NCBI RefSeq assembly: GCF_000759025.1
Contig: NZ_JPOS01000020.1
Location: 250,883 to 314,882, forward strand
DNA length: 64,000 nucleotides
From: Phaeodactylibacter xiamenensis
Lineage (GTDB): Bacteria > Bacteroidota > Bacteroidia > Chitinophagales > Saprospiraceae
Reading direction: 5' to 3'
In this document: positions 46,701 to 55,574 of the stretch, in pieces
How positions within the stretch are numbered: the first letter of the stretch is position 1
Layout: the number at the start of each line of letters is the position of its first letter
Program-made: the position numbers and the translations under genes
Notes under the pieces: model-generated
The model's input: only the letters and a program-made list of their open reading frames with translations
Told to the model about the DNA's origin: nothing
Databases searched by the model: none

Positions 46701-47045
46701 ACGACCTCCGGCAGGCATATAATATTCGGTAAAGCCTAAATTGATGGAGTGAGCATTGGGCGACTGAATGCGAAGCCGCCAGAGCATATCGCCATTAGGC
46801 AGATCTTCCCATAATCCAGTCTCTGTGGGTCGGATATCCACTTCCCGACGTTGGGCGAACCTGGGGGGGCGTTCCGGGCCGCGGCTGTCCAGCTCTTCCT
46901 GAAGGAGTGCTTCATTGTCCAGCGCAGTTAGGGCAATAACAGGCACTTCTGACAAGGGCGATGCACCCGGTACAGGTACCGCTTTTTGTCCAAAGAGCTC
47001 CAGGCTGACCGCAAGGAGCAGCAAAATAAGCAGACGATTGTGCAT
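43797..47045 (-). CDS. T9SS-secreted lysyl-endopeptidase-like serine protease
   Basis: A 1082-residue secreted protein. Signal peptide ends at about residue 20 (ELFGQ). A trypsin-fold domain of the lysyl endopeptidase type spans about 185-450, with catalytic H244 (SAFHCD), D299 (SDFVLLELDD) and S384 (GSSGAPLF), and several cysteines. Ig/FnIII-like domains follow, then a proprotein-convertase P-domain (IEIDHTYVGDLSGMLRSPGG, about 670-780), another FnIII domain, and a T9SS type A sorting domain in the last 75 residues (IFPNPTTGLLHV). It is exported and likely anchored or released extracellularly. All catalytic residues are intact. Confidence 0.92.
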   Translation of the reverse strand: MHNRLLILLLLAVSLELFGQKAVPVPGASPLSEVPVIALTALDNEALLQEELDSRGPERPPRFAQRREVDIRPTETGLWEDLPNGDMLWRLRIQSPNAHSINLGFTEYYMPAGGRLLLYDPLQTEILGPFTPSDNEGHQQLWTPVLGGDDLVLEVVIPAHERPNLRLRLTSINHDFLNFFGVTTGACHLDVLCGEANGWGIVDLYRDVIQSVAVYGMGGETFCTGALINNTDNDCRPYFLSAFHCDVTPSNAPSVVVYWNYQNSYCRQPGTVASSNPGNGSLNNFNTGATYRAGYQPSDFVLLELDDPIPSSSQAYFAGWSREATPPQDTVICVHHPDGAEKRISFAFNDTYPGIWGNGNQEVPNGNHLIVPDWSVGSTEVGSSGAPLFNKQGRIVGQLHGGGASCSNDEYDAFGWIRSSWEGGGTSTSRLKDWLAPNGENLFFLEGRLLSSCNASIFIQPSVTAICIPGTADFEIEIAEAFTGTVNLEVNGLPAGVDYSLSPATASGGSTVTLTLNAYGPSLTTGMLSFSVTAADEYSSVTESTSIFLVADAPQAVATSYPEPEAAGVSLAPEFSWLPAANATGYDLQISVDSGFSNLVASLSNLGGTTYQGATLDAYSNYHYRVRARNLCGPGDWSEGVRFSTSAIRCETVKATEIPLTISSSSPNTISSALDLDVEGTIGSVSLRNIEIDHTYVGDLSGMLRSPGGTAVQLFDRPGFPLIPFGCPGDDLFLHFSDDADASPFDLEGTCGNEPAISGEFRPGSPLSSLIGEVAAGEWQLILFDNFSQDGGQLKNWEIEICTTYPPAAEVFLESDILEACTNQIQTFEIFVGTGFIQPVELGIAGLPDGVSATFQPEVALPGTFASLTLDSMYSVSENDILIYGSDGNTIHFCELELQIGARPNPPILFNPDNASPVFQGEQSFSWSPSVGADSFRLEISQDTAFQSLTFSKTVAQSYFSLPSELDAGPYFWRVVALNRCGTRYSPVFSFFKEGAVTATRAENPIRDARIFPNPTTGLLHVWLPAGSNTVRGRLYNVQGQLLQETLLPEKSTLRLQAFPAGVYWLQLQMEDRMEVHKVVLQ

Positions 47046-47156
47046 GCTGTGTCTCTATGATTTTCCCATTGTATGCCGGATATACACCAATGTACTACAA
47101 TTCCTCATTGCAGGCAATTGATACTGTGCATTTGGCTCGATCCCGACATTCCGTAT

Positions 47157-49655
47157 TTACTGGCCGGCCAGGAACAGGGCATTGCAAAACAGCAGTTGAC
47201 CCTCTTCCCAGAAGCCCCGGAATAAAGGATTGTCAATCAGGTAAATGACTGAACCTTGTCCTTTGTTTTCGATGCCAAATACCAAAGTGCCCCCCTGCCT
47301 GCTAATGGCCTGGCTGCCGGCAAAACCAATTGGGGTTACCGGATCTTCCAGATAGCCCACATTCCAGCCCTCACTCAGCAATTGGTAGGCTGCTCCGGAT
47401 GTCTTTAGGCTGTGGTAAGTTTTGCCCAGCCCGAAGCCCAATGGATGCGTGCTATCTACGTTTGCCGGGAAAATCGCGCCAGGTATATAGTTGGAAATCG
47501 CCCGGCGGCTGCTGCCCCCATAGGTCTCAGGAGCAGGCTTTTCTTCTGATTCGGTCTTGACCTCTTTTGAAGAAAGGTTGAAGCCTGATTGGCCGGCAAG
47601 GCTTCGGTTGGCTTGCCCCAGAGCAATCAACCGGCCGCCCTGACGCATCCAGCGCTGTAGGGCCTGATTGCTGGCTTCGTCAATACTGTAACGCCCTTCT
47701 GCCAATACGATGACGTTGTACTCGTCCAAATCAGTGGAAGACAATTGGTCAGCTTCCAGTAGGAATAGAGGGTACTCCAACACCTGCTCAAAGAAGTGCC
47801 AAACTTCCCCGTAGTTGCCCGCATCTACGGAGCTGCCGGCAAATAAGGCCACTTTTGGTGCTTTGAGGAAGTTGAGGTTGTCAGAGCCAAGGTCAAAGCC
47901 TTCATCCGAAAATCCGGTTTTCAGGGTTTTCAGCTGTTGTCCGTGTGCTTCAGCAATCTGCCGGACTTTCTCGTCAAACCCGCTCAGCTTGCGGTTGTCG
48001 GCCCGGGTGATGACCAAAGTGCCGCCCTCATAATCTTCACCCTGAATGCCAAAAGAAGCCATTGCAGACCGGACTTTGATGCCTTCCCGTTGCAAAGCGG
48101 CTAAAAAGCGGGCATCAGCTACGGAAGTCCATGGAGCCACGTAGGCGTAAGGCTTGTCGGCAGTAACCGGCGTCACTGCCGGGAGGGTATAGCCAGGGTC
48201 AGCATTAATTTTTTCGGCGCTGGCAAAAGCCTGCAGGCCGTAGGCATAAGGCAACGCCCAGGCGGTGATATCGTAGGTTAGGGAGTCTTCCAGCTTTGGG
48301 AAGGGTTCAAACAGGACTTGTGCTAACACGGACTGAGGCTGATAGGCGCTCACAATCAGGTCTCCCTTTTGGATAGCCACGCTTGCTTTTCCTCCTTTTT
48401 GGTAGTCAAAGGCAGAAAGCTTCCGGCTGTCTGTGGCTGTGCCGTATTGGATGTTGTTGCGGCCCAGCAGCTGGGTGAGTGCCTTGAGCTTGCCCACCGG
48501 ATTATCCTTACTGATAACATAAGACCGGTATTCACCCATTGGGTCGCGCAGCGCTTTGTCGAAGTAGGCTTGAAATTTTTCCAGCATTTCTGATCGGGAC
48601 CGGTAGGCCACCTCAATAGTGGAAAGGGCGGTCTTGGTATGGTGGGCAATACGGTCTTTCAGGGTCAGGGTGTCGCCGTTTTCCATCAGTATGGCCCTGC
48701 CGGAAATGCCGTGCCCGGCCTGCTCATAGGTCATACCCACCGCGCCATTGAAAGTAGGGTAGGTATCACCGTAGCTGGGGTAGAGCAGGTCGAATACCTC
48801 CCTTGTAAAGTACAACCAGCCCTGCTGATCAAAGTGGCGGGCGTGGTTCTGCCCGATTTCGTACTGGAAATCCGATTGCCAGTCGGTAATGAATTCATGA
48901 TATGGTGCTGCAGCCGGGGCAAAGTAGTAGGGATTATCCGGATACTGCTCGTGGTAATCGACGTGGAGATGCGGCATCCATTGCTGATAAACCTCCATCC
49001 GATGCTGGCTTTCGGTTTGCGTTTGCCAGGCCCAGTCCCGGTTGAGGTCAAAGTGGTAGTGATTGACCCTTCCGCCCGGCCAGGGCTCCTGATGCTCAAG
49101 CGTCGCCCGTTCGGGCGTGTTGATAACTGGAGCCACCCGCCGGTACCAATCTGTATAGCGGGCGTAGCCATCGGGGTTGAGGGCGGGGTCCAGCAAAACC
49201 ACGGTTTCTTTTAACCACTCACTGGCCTGAGGGTTGTCTTCCCGGACCAGTTCGTACAGTACGCTCATGCTGCTTTCGGTGGCTCCGGCCTCGTTGCCAT
49301 GCACGCCGAAGCTAAGCCAAACAATGGCCTTGTCGAGTTCCGGGGAAGTTTCCCCTTCGATCTGCCGGGCGCGGCGGAGGTTGTTTTTTCGGATGTCTTC
49401 AAGACGGTCCAGGTTGCCAGGGTCGGAAATGGTGAGCAACAGCAACGGGCGCCCCTCGTAGGAAGTACCGTATTGCTGAATTTGAACCCTCGGGCTTTGG
49501 GCCGCCACGTGCTCCATATAATCAACGACAATATGGTGAGGAGTGAACTGCTCACCGTGCTGATGAGGCAAAAACGCCGAGGGGGAAAGCAATTGAGCAT
49601 CTAGCAGAAGGGGCAGCCATAAAGCCGCGCAAATTAGCAGGAATCGGGAACTCAT
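47157..49655 (-). CDS. M14 family zinc carboxypeptidase, exported
   Basis: An 832-residue exported peptidase. The start is taken at codon 8 of the longest frame (MSSRFLLICAALWL...DAQ), because the TAGTTTTG promoter box lies only 8 bases upstream of the other Met. Zinc ligands His and Glu are in FGVHGNEAGATESS (about 123-136), and the third His is in HVDYHEQYPDNPYYF. The catalytic Glu would be in a later helix. The last 350 residues form extra beta domains. It probably digests peptides outside the cytoplasm. No T9SS sorting domain is seen. Confidence 0.88.
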   Translation of the reverse strand: MSSRFLLICAALWLPLLLDAQLLSPSAFLPHQHGEQFTPHHIVVDYMEHVAAQSPRVQIQQYGTSYEGRPLLLLTISDPGNLDRLEDIRKNNLRRARQIEGETSPELDKAIVWLSFGVHGNEAGATESSMSVLYELVREDNPQASEWLKETVVLLDPALNPDGYARYTDWYRRVAPVINTPERATLEHQEPWPGGRVNHYHFDLNRDWAWQTQTESQHRMEVYQQWMPHLHVDYHEQYPDNPYYFAPAAAPYHEFITDWQSDFQYEIGQNHARHFDQQGWLYFTREVFDLLYPSYGDTYPTFNGAVGMTYEQAGHGISGRAILMENGDTLTLKDRIAHHTKTALSTIEVAYRSRSEMLEKFQAYFDKALRDPMGEYRSYVISKDNPVGKLKALTQLLGRNNIQYGTATDSRKLSAFDYQKGGKASVAIQKGDLIVSAYQPQSVLAQVLFEPFPKLEDSLTYDITAWALPYAYGLQAFASAEKINADPGYTLPAVTPVTADKPYAYVAPWTSVADARFLAALQREGIKVRSAMASFGIQGEDYEGGTLVITRADNRKLSGFDEKVRQIAEAHGQQLKTLKTGFSDEGFDLGSDNLNFLKAPKVALFAGSSVDAGNYGEVWHFFEQVLEYPLFLLEADQLSSTDLDEYNVIVLAEGRYSIDEASNQALQRWMRQGGRLIALGQANRSLAGQSGFNLSSKEVKTESEEKPAPETYGGSSRRAISNYIPGAIFPANVDSTHPLGFGLGKTYHSLKTSGAAYQLLSEGWNVGYLEDPVTPIGFAGSQAISRQGGTLVFGIENKGQGSVIYLIDNPLFRGFWEEGQLLFCNALFLAGQ

Positions 49656-49683
49656 GCAGGATTGGATTTTCAACATTAGCCCG

Positions 49684-49691
49684 CAAAACTA
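49684..49691 (-). promoter_or_regulatory. -7 promoter box of the M14 peptidase gene
   Basis: TAGTTTTG on the minus strand (plus CAAAACTA), 28 bases before the chosen start. It fits TAnnTTTG and helps to decide the start. Confidence 0.5.
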
Positions 49692-49714
49692 CTGATTTTT
49701 TGCTTTCCCTGCTG

Positions 49715-50671
49715 TTAATATACCGCTTCTGCAATCTGCTGTATGGTTTTCGAGTCGCCCATAGTGTAATAGTGCAGGCAGGGGGCACCGGCGGCTTTCA
49801 GTTCTTTGGACTGCTGAATGCACCACTCAATACCTACCTGACGGCGGGCTTCGGCGTCTTTGGCGTCCCTTATGCCCCTTACGAGGTCGTCGGGCAGGTC
49901 AATGTGGAAAATGCGGGGCAGGGCATTGAGCTGATACTTTTTGGTCATTGGCTTCAGCCCCGGCACGATAGGGACGTTGATACCGTTGGCGCGGCATTTA
50001 TCGACGTAGTCAAAGTATTTCTGGTTGTCGAAAAACATCTGCGTGACGATGTAGTCGGCACCGGCATCAATCTTAGCTTTGGTAAACTCCATGTCCGCGT
50101 CCATATTGGGCGCTTCAAAGTGCTTTTCCGGATAACCGGCAATGCCGATGCAAAAGTCGGACTTTGCACCTTTTTCAATATTGGAGTCGAGGTACTTGCC
50201 CTCGTTCATCTCTGCAATTTGCTTAACCAGGTCAATGGCGTAGGCGTGGCCGTGCTCCTCCGCAACGAATTTCCCGTCAAATTTCCGGGCATCGCCGCGC
50301 AGGGCCAGAACGTTGTTGATATTGAGGAAGTTGAGATCAATCAGGGCGTTCTCCGTATCTTCCTTTGTGAAACCTCCGCAGATCAGGTGAGGCACAGCGT
50401 CTACACCATAACGGTGCATGATCGCTGCACAGATGCCCACCGTTCCCGGGCGCTTCCGGATGGCCGTCTTCTCGTAGTAACCGCTGGAACGCATTTTGTA
50501 AATGAACTCCTCCCGGTGGTACGTGACGTCAATGAATGGAGGCTTGAATTCCATGAGGGGGTCAAGGGTATCAAAAATGGCCTGCATACTGCCACCCTTG
50601 AGCGGGGGGAGCACCTCAAAGGAAATCAGGGTTTGCCCGTTGGCTTTCTCGAAGTATTCTGTGACTTTCAT
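49715..50671 (-). CDS. metF: Methylenetetrahydrofolate reductase
   Basis: A 318-residue FAD enzyme. It reduces 5,10-methylene-THF to 5-methyl-THF for methionine synthesis. Early motifs include VTEYFEKANGQTLISFEVLPPLKGG with the conserved Glu, and PPFIDVTYH; further motifs are NINNVLALRGDA and GADYIVTQMFFDN. Length matches bacterial MetF (about 300). It has its own TAGCTTTG promoter box and is not in an operon with other folate genes. Confidence 0.96.
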   Translation of the reverse strand: MKVTEYFEKANGQTLISFEVLPPLKGGSMQAIFDTLDPLMEFKPPFIDVTYHREEFIYKMRSSGYYEKTAIRKRPGTVGICAAIMHRYGVDAVPHLICGGFTKEDTENALIDLNFLNINNVLALRGDARKFDGKFVAEEHGHAYAIDLVKQIAEMNEGKYLDSNIEKGAKSDFCIGIAGYPEKHFEAPNMDADMEFTKAKIDAGADYIVTQMFFDNQKYFDYVDKCRANGINVPIVPGLKPMTKKYQLNALPRIFHIDLPDDLVRGIRDAKDAEARRQVGIEWCIQQSKELKAAGAPCLHYYTMGDSKTIQQIAEAVY

Positions 50672-50695
50672 GCTTGGTTTTCAATAAAAACACGG

Positions 50696-50703
50696 CAAAG
50701 CTA
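50696..50703 (-). promoter_or_regulatory. -7 promoter box of metF
   Basis: TAGCTTTG on the minus strand (plus CAAAGCTA), 24 bases before the metF ATG. Confidence 0.5.
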
Positions 50704-50886
50704 AGCACTGCGTCTGTAAAATGCCACATATATCTGTCATAAGCTCAAAACTTGCACCGCTTTGACAAGAGGTAGGAGTATTGCGCTTGCTACGCCCTTT
50801 GTTTAATCGAAAGGGGCGCGCTGTTGGTCGGATAAAAAAGGACTTTGGCCGTGGATTCTTGGAAACGACTCCATTTTAAAATACTT

Positions 50887-50906
50887 TTGACTGAACGGTT
50901 GGTCAA
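50887..50906 (+). promoter_or_regulatory. Putative operator of the TetR regulator
   Basis: An imperfect palindrome: TTGAC (50887-50891), ten bases TGAACGGTTG, GTCAA (50902-50906), with 7 of 10 positions matching. It is typical of TetR operators and lies 45 bases before the TetR ATG. Autoregulation of the operon is inferred. Confidence 0.55.
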
Positions 50907-50951
50907 TAATAGTTCAACCCTTGGATTAGTGAAAAAGTGTAATCTGAATTT

Positions 50952-51536
50952 ATGTCGCCACGCAGCAAAAAACAGTTTGAAGCCATGCGGCACGAGAGCA
51001 TGGAGAAAATCGCAAATGCAGCATTACAGCTCTTTGGGAAGCAAGGTTTCCACAGCACCTCCATTGCGCAGATTGCCCGGGCGGCAGGGGTTTCAAAAGG
51101 CCTGCTGTACAACTACTTTGAAAGCAAGGAAGCGTTGCTGCACTTCATCATCCTGCACGCAGTGGAGGTTGGGGAGGCCCTGCTGGAACAGGCACTGACT
51201 CAAAACGACAGCCCGCAGGAACAACTCCGGGCTTTCACGGAAGGCACACTGGCGCTGCTGCAAAAAGACCCGGCATTCTGGCGGTTGCTGACTGCACTGG
51301 CTTTTCAGCAAGACATCCTGGAGGGGATTATGCCCCAACTCATGGAAAAACAAGGCACGGCCATGGCGAAAGTCATTGCGGTATTTGCCCAATTGGACGT
51401 ACCTAACCCTCAGGAAGAAGCCATGTACTACAGTGCAGTCATGGACGGGATCGCCCTTCAGTTTGTGCAAATGCCGGAGGGCTATCCACTCGAACAAATG
51501 AAAGCAATGGTGCTCAAACGGTACCTCAAACCATAA
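50952..51536 (+). CDS. TetR family transcriptional regulator
   Basis: A 194-residue repressor. The N-terminal helix-turn-helix (MRHESMEKIANAALQLFGKQGFHSTSIAQIARAAGVSKGLLYNYFESKEALLHFII) is a textbook TetR domain. The C-terminal helices form the ligand pocket (its ligand is unknown). It is the first gene of a six-gene run with small gaps and has a palindrome in front, so it probably controls its own operon and the export genes that follow. Confidence 0.92.
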   Translation: MSPRSKKQFEAMRHESMEKIANAALQLFGKQGFHSTSIAQIARAAGVSKGLLYNYFESKEALLHFIILHAVEVGEALLEQALTQNDSPQEQLRAFTEGTLALLQKDPAFWRLLTALAFQQDILEGIMPQLMEKQGTAMAKVIAVFAQLDVPNPQEEAMYYSAVMDGIALQFVQMPEGYPLEQMKAMVLKRYLKP

Positions 51537-51565
51537 ATGACGGAGAAAAATAAAAACACAACCAT

Positions 51566-52369
51566 ATGAAACGCATACTGCTGCTGCTTTTCCTGCTGCC
51601 ATTCATTAACGGCACACTGATCGCAGAAAAGGGCTTCCCGAAAAATAAAATACACAACTGGTCTTACCCCACTGCTAATGACCCTACCGCAAAGGAAATC
51701 ATCCAAAAAGCCGACGAAAAGATGCGGGGCGAGTCCAATATCGCAACCATCAAAATGACCATCATCCGGCCCACCTGGGAACGGGAAATGACGCTCAAGA
51801 GTTGGGCCAAAGGCACGGAGTATTCTCTGACTTTGGTGACCGCCCCTGCCCGCGACAAAGGCACCGCATTCCTCAAGCGCGAAAAGGAAATCTGGAACTG
51901 GCAACCGACCATCGACCGGACGATTAAGATGCCGCCTTCCATGATGATGCAGTCCTGGATGGGCTCCGATTTTACCAACGATGACCTGGTCAGGGAGTCC
52001 AGCATCGTCACCGACTACGAGCACGAATTACTGGGCACAGAAACCCTGGAAGACCGGAACTGCTATAAGATCAAAATGACCCCAAAGCCGGATGCACCGG
52101 TCGTTTGGGGCGAGATTATCATCTGGATCAGCAAAGACGAGTACTTGCAGTTAAAAAGCGAATTTTACGATGAGGATGGCTACCTCGTGCAGACTATCTA
52201 CGGTAAGCAGGTGAGGGAGATGGACGGCCGGGTCATCCCTTCTGTACTGGAAGTGGTGCCTGCCGATGAAGAAGGGCACAAAACCCGCCTGGAGTACCTC
52301 AGCCTCGATTTCAACGAACCCATTCAGCCTTCATTTTTCTCCATACAGAACATGAAGCGCGTTAAATAA
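51566..52369 (+). CDS. LolA-like outer membrane lipoprotein-sorting protein
   Basis: A 267-residue periplasmic protein with a signal peptide (MKRILLLLFLLPFINGTLIA). It belongs to the COG2834 'outer membrane lipoprotein-sorting protein' group: 'NDPTAKEIIQKADEKMRGESNIATIKMTIIRP' and 'SWMGSDFTNDDLVRESSIV' are the conserved stretches, and it forms a LolA-like half barrel for lipid binding. It is 29 bp after the TetR gene and 8 bp before a permease gene. Its role in lipid or lipoprotein export is inferred from context. Confidence 0.85.
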   Translation: MKRILLLLFLLPFINGTLIAEKGFPKNKIHNWSYPTANDPTAKEIIQKADEKMRGESNIATIKMTIIRPTWEREMTLKSWAKGTEYSLTLVTAPARDKGTAFLKREKEIWNWQPTIDRTIKMPPSMMMQSWMGSDFTNDDLVRESSIVTDYEHELLGTETLEDRNCYKIKMTPKPDAPVVWGEIIIWISKDEYLQLKSEFYDEDGYLVQTIYGKQVREMDGRVIPSVLEVVPADEEGHKTRLEYLSLDFNEPIQPSFFSIQNMKRVK

Positions 52370-52377
52370 CATCGATT

Positions 52378-53592
52378 ATGCTATTCAAAATGGCCTGGCG
52401 CAACATCTGGCGCAACCGCAGGCGTACCTTTATCACGGCAGCGTCCATCCTGTTCGCGGTGCTGTTCGCTTCCTTTATGGATTCCCTGCAGCGGGGCGCC
52501 TGGGACAATATGATCAACAACGTTGTCAACTACTACTTCGGCTACGTGCAGGTCCATCAGGATGGATATTGGGAAGAACAATCGATTGATAAGGCCTTCC
52601 TTCTGGCAGATTCTCTGGAGCAGGTTGGTGCGGTGGAAGGCGTGGAAGCGGTACTGCCCCGCCTGGAATCCTTTGCTCTGGCTGCAGCCGGGGAAACGAC
52701 CTCTGGTGTCCTGGTGGCAGGCATTCTGCCCAATGTGGAAAACAAGATGACCGATTTGGAAAACCGCCTGGTAGAGGGGGAATACCTTACAGAAAGCGAT
52801 GAGGCTGTACTGGTAGCCAGCGGGGTAGCGGACAAATTAGGGCTGGCGCTTGGCGACACCCTGGTCCTGATCAGTCAGGGCTACCGCGGGGTGAATGCCG
52901 CCGGGAAGTACCCGATCAAAGGCATCGCGAAATTCGGCTCTCCTGACCTTAACAAGCAAATGGTTTACCTGCCATTGCCCGCAGCCCAGTACTTCTACGG
53001 TGCCCCCGGGCTCGCCACTTCTCTGGCGCTGAAACTGAGCGGCCAGGATGATATCAAACCTGTAGTAGCTGCTCTGCGTACGCAGTTGGACACGAGCGCC
53101 TATGAAGTGATGGACTGGGAGGAACTGCTGCCTGATCTGGTGCAGGCCCGCGAGCTCGATACTGCCGGTAACGTCATCGTTTACTTCATCCTCTATATGA
53201 TCATTGCTTTCGGCATATTCGGCACGATCCTGATGATGAGCAAGGAGCGGGAATATGAGTTTGGCGTGCTGATTTCCATCGGGCTTCAGCGCTGGCAACT
53301 GGCGCTCTCGGTGTGGGTGGAAGTCATCCTGCTTGGTGTACTTGGCGCTTTATCTGGCATTCTGCTGAGCATGCCTATTGTGTACTACTTCAAGGTCAAC
53401 CCCATCCGTTTTGGTGGGGAAATGGCGAGCTCACTGGAGAAGTTTGGCTTTGAGCCCATCTTTCCGGCCACCTTTGATATGCAGATTTTTATGACTCAGG
53501 CGCTGTACGTCTTTATCCTTACGGCCGTGCTGGCGCTGTACCCCATTTTCAAAATCCGCAAACTGCAGCCGGTGCAGGCCATGCGGGGTTAA
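52378..53592 (+). CDS. ABC transporter permease, FtsX/LolC-like (first)
   Basis: A 404-residue permease. N-terminal helix 'MAWRNIWRNRRRTFITAASILFAVLFASFMDSL', then a large periplasmic domain (MacB-PCD type, about 55-260), then an FtsX core with three helices (about 270-400) including 'YEFGVLISIGLQRWQLALSVWVEVILLGVLGALSG'. It would pair with the second permease and the ATPase. The layout fits LolCDE-type lipid extraction rather than import. Confidence 0.88.
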   Translation: MLFKMAWRNIWRNRRRTFITAASILFAVLFASFMDSLQRGAWDNMINNVVNYYFGYVQVHQDGYWEEQSIDKAFLLADSLEQVGAVEGVEAVLPRLESFALAAAGETTSGVLVAGILPNVENKMTDLENRLVEGEYLTESDEAVLVASGVADKLGLALGDTLVLISQGYRGVNAAGKYPIKGIAKFGSPDLNKQMVYLPLPAAQYFYGAPGLATSLALKLSGQDDIKPVVAALRTQLDTSAYEVMDWEELLPDLVQARELDTAGNVIVYFILYMIIAFGIFGTILMMSKEREYEFGVLISIGLQRWQLALSVWVEVILLGVLGALSGILLSMPIVYYFKVNPIRFGGEMASSLEKFGFEPIFPATFDMQIFMTQALYVFILTAVLALYPIFKIRKLQPVQAMRG

Positions 53593-53609
53593 TCAAAAAT
53601 AACAAACGT

Positions 53610-54848
53610 ATGATACCAATAATGGCATGGCGGAACGTCTGGCGGAGCCCCACAAGGAGCTGGGTCGTCATTTCCGCAATTGCATTGGGCATCTGGGCGG
53701 CGCTTTCACTTACCGGCTTTGCCACCGGTATGATGAAAAGCTACGTCAACAGCGCCATTGAAAACAGCGTGGGGCACCTGCAAATCCATGCGCCGGGCTT
53801 CACAGAAGAGTACGACCTGCAAAAGCAACTGCCTCCCGCATCTGAACTAAGCACCCAACTGGAAACACTGCCACAGCTGCAGGCCTACAGCATGCGCACG
53901 GTGGTTAGCGGTATGGCCTCTTCCAGTCAGGGGGCACGGGGCGTGATGGTGAAAGGCGTGGAGCCGGAGCAGGAAGCAGCGGTAAGCGCCATAGCCGAGA
54001 AACTGGTGGAGGGCGAGTTCTTTCCGGAAATGCGCGGCAATGCCGTGTTAATCGGGCAGGAGCTGGCCGAAAAGCTCAACCTCAAGCTCCGTTCCAAAAT
54101 GGTACTGACCTTTCAGGGGCTCGACCGGGAGATTACGGCTGCAGCCTTCCGCGTAGTGGGTATTTTTGATACCGGCAATACGCCCTTTGATGGCGGCACC
54201 GTCTTTGTGGAGCGCGAGGACCTGAATCGCCTGATCATTGCACAGGCGGATACCACTACCGTACAGTCTGACCTGGTCTACGAAGCCGCTCTGCTGCTGA
54301 ATGATGTTAATAAGGTGGATACAGTGGCCGCATTACTGGAAACAGCCCTGCCCGGGCAGGAGGTCAAAACCTACCGGGAAGTTTCCCCCGACCTGGAGCT
54401 GTACGAATCGCAAATTCAGAATGTCTCTATGATTTACCTGGTGGTGATTCTGCTGGCGCTGGTCTTCGGTATTATCAACACTATGCTGATGGCGGTACTG
54501 GAGCGTATCAAGGAGCTCGGTATGCTGATGGCTATTGGTATGAACAAGCTGCGTGTCTTCTCCATGATAGTGCTTGAAACCATATTATTAGGTATCGTAG
54601 CCACTCCGATCGGGCTCCTGCTGGGATACCTGACCATCAATTATGTACGGGAAAATGGCATCAATATGTCGGCCTACAGCGAAGGCATGGCGAGCTACGG
54701 CTTGTCGCAAATCATCTATTTCGACGTAGAGCCTGGCGTGTATTCCCAAATGGCAATTGGGGTTTTCCTTACAGCTATACTGGCAGCCATCTATCCGGCG
54801 CTGAAGGCGATCCGCCTCAAGCCTGTGGATGCCCTGCATAGCTTTTAA
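53610..54848 (+). CDS. ABC transporter permease, FtsX/LolC-like (second)
   Basis: A 412-residue permease with the same layout as its neighbour: N-terminal helix 'WRNVWRSPTRSWVVISAIALGIWAALSLTGFATGM', a periplasmic domain, and three C-terminal helices (ALVFGIINTMLMAVLERIKELGMLMAIGMNKLRVFSMIVLETILLGIVATPIGLLLG). The 18-bp gap from the first permease implies cotranscription. The heterodimer is like LolCE. Confidence 0.88.
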   Translation: MIPIMAWRNVWRSPTRSWVVISAIALGIWAALSLTGFATGMMKSYVNSAIENSVGHLQIHAPGFTEEYDLQKQLPPASELSTQLETLPQLQAYSMRTVVSGMASSSQGARGVMVKGVEPEQEAAVSAIAEKLVEGEFFPEMRGNAVLIGQELAEKLNLKLRSKMVLTFQGLDREITAAAFRVVGIFDTGNTPFDGGTVFVEREDLNRLIIAQADTTTVQSDLVYEAALLLNDVNKVDTVAALLETALPGQEVKTYREVSPDLELYESQIQNVSMIYLVVILLALVFGIINTMLMAVLERIKELGMLMAIGMNKLRVFSMIVLETILLGIVATPIGLLLGYLTINYVRENGINMSAYSEGMASYGLSQIIYFDVEPGVYSQMAIGVFLTAILAAIYPALKAIRLKPVDALHSF

Positions 54849-54872
54849 CAACCAGAAAAAAACAACAAAAAC

Positions 54873-55556
54873 ATGGCTGTCATCACCACCAAAGGCGTTG
54901 AAAAAGTCTACAACCCTGATAAAATACCGGTCAAGGCCCTCAAAGGCGTCGATCTTGAAATCGAAGCCGGTGAATTTACGGCTATTGTCGGGCCGTCGGG
55001 CTCTGGCAAAACTACCCTGCTGAACATCATCGGCGGGCTGGACCGCCCCACTGCCGGATACGTGGAGGTAGGAGGAGAGGATATCTCCCAAATGTCGGAC
55101 AATGCCCTGATCGACTTCCGTAAGGAACATATTGGCTTCGTCTTTCAGGCCTACAACCTCATTCCAGTGCTGACCGCCCGGGAGAATGTGGAGTTTGTGA
55201 TGCTGCTGCAAAACCGTTCCAAAGCCGAGCGGCACGCCCGCGCTGATGAGCTTCTGAAAGCGGTAGGGCTGGAAGACAAAGTGCACAAACGCCCAGCTGA
55301 GCTCTCCGGCGGGCAGCAGCAGCGGGTGGCTGTGGCCCGGGCCTTAGCGCCCAAGCCCACCTTTATCCTCGCCGATGAGCCCACGGCAAACCTCGATTCT
55401 GAGTCAACGGCCAACCTGCTGGACATCATGGCGCGCCTGAATCAGGAAGAGGGCGTCACCTTCGTCTTCTCTACCCACGATCAGCGTGTCATCGACCGTG
55501 CCCGGCGGGTGGTTACACTGGTGGATGGAAAGGTGGATGAAGATTTACGCCGGTAA
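54873..55556 (+). CDS. ABC transporter ATP-binding protein (LolD/MacB type)
   Basis: A 227-residue ATPase. Walker A GPSGSGKTTLLNIIGG, Q loop FVFQAYNLIPVL, ABC signature LSGGQQQRVAVARAL, Walker B FILADEPTANLDS and the switch His in STHDQRVI are all present. The LolD/MacB subfamily drives extraction of lipids or lipoproteins. It lies 24 bp after the second permease. Confidence 0.95.
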   Translation: MAVITTKGVEKVYNPDKIPVKALKGVDLEIEAGEFTAIVGPSGSGKTTLLNIIGGLDRPTAGYVEVGGEDISQMSDNALIDFRKEHIGFVFQAYNLIPVLTARENVEFVMLLQNRSKAERHARADELLKAVGLEDKVHKRPAELSGGQQQRVAVARALAPKPTFILADEPTANLDSESTANLLDIMARLNQEEGVTFVFSTHDQRVIDRARRVVTLVDGKVDEDLRR

Positions 55557-55574
55557 CCGAAAACTGCTTATACC

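Noticed and set aside
49700-50704. 334-codon plus-strand ORF over metF
   Set aside because: It is antisense to an obvious metF and has no motif. Codon bias of the real gene opens the complementary frame.
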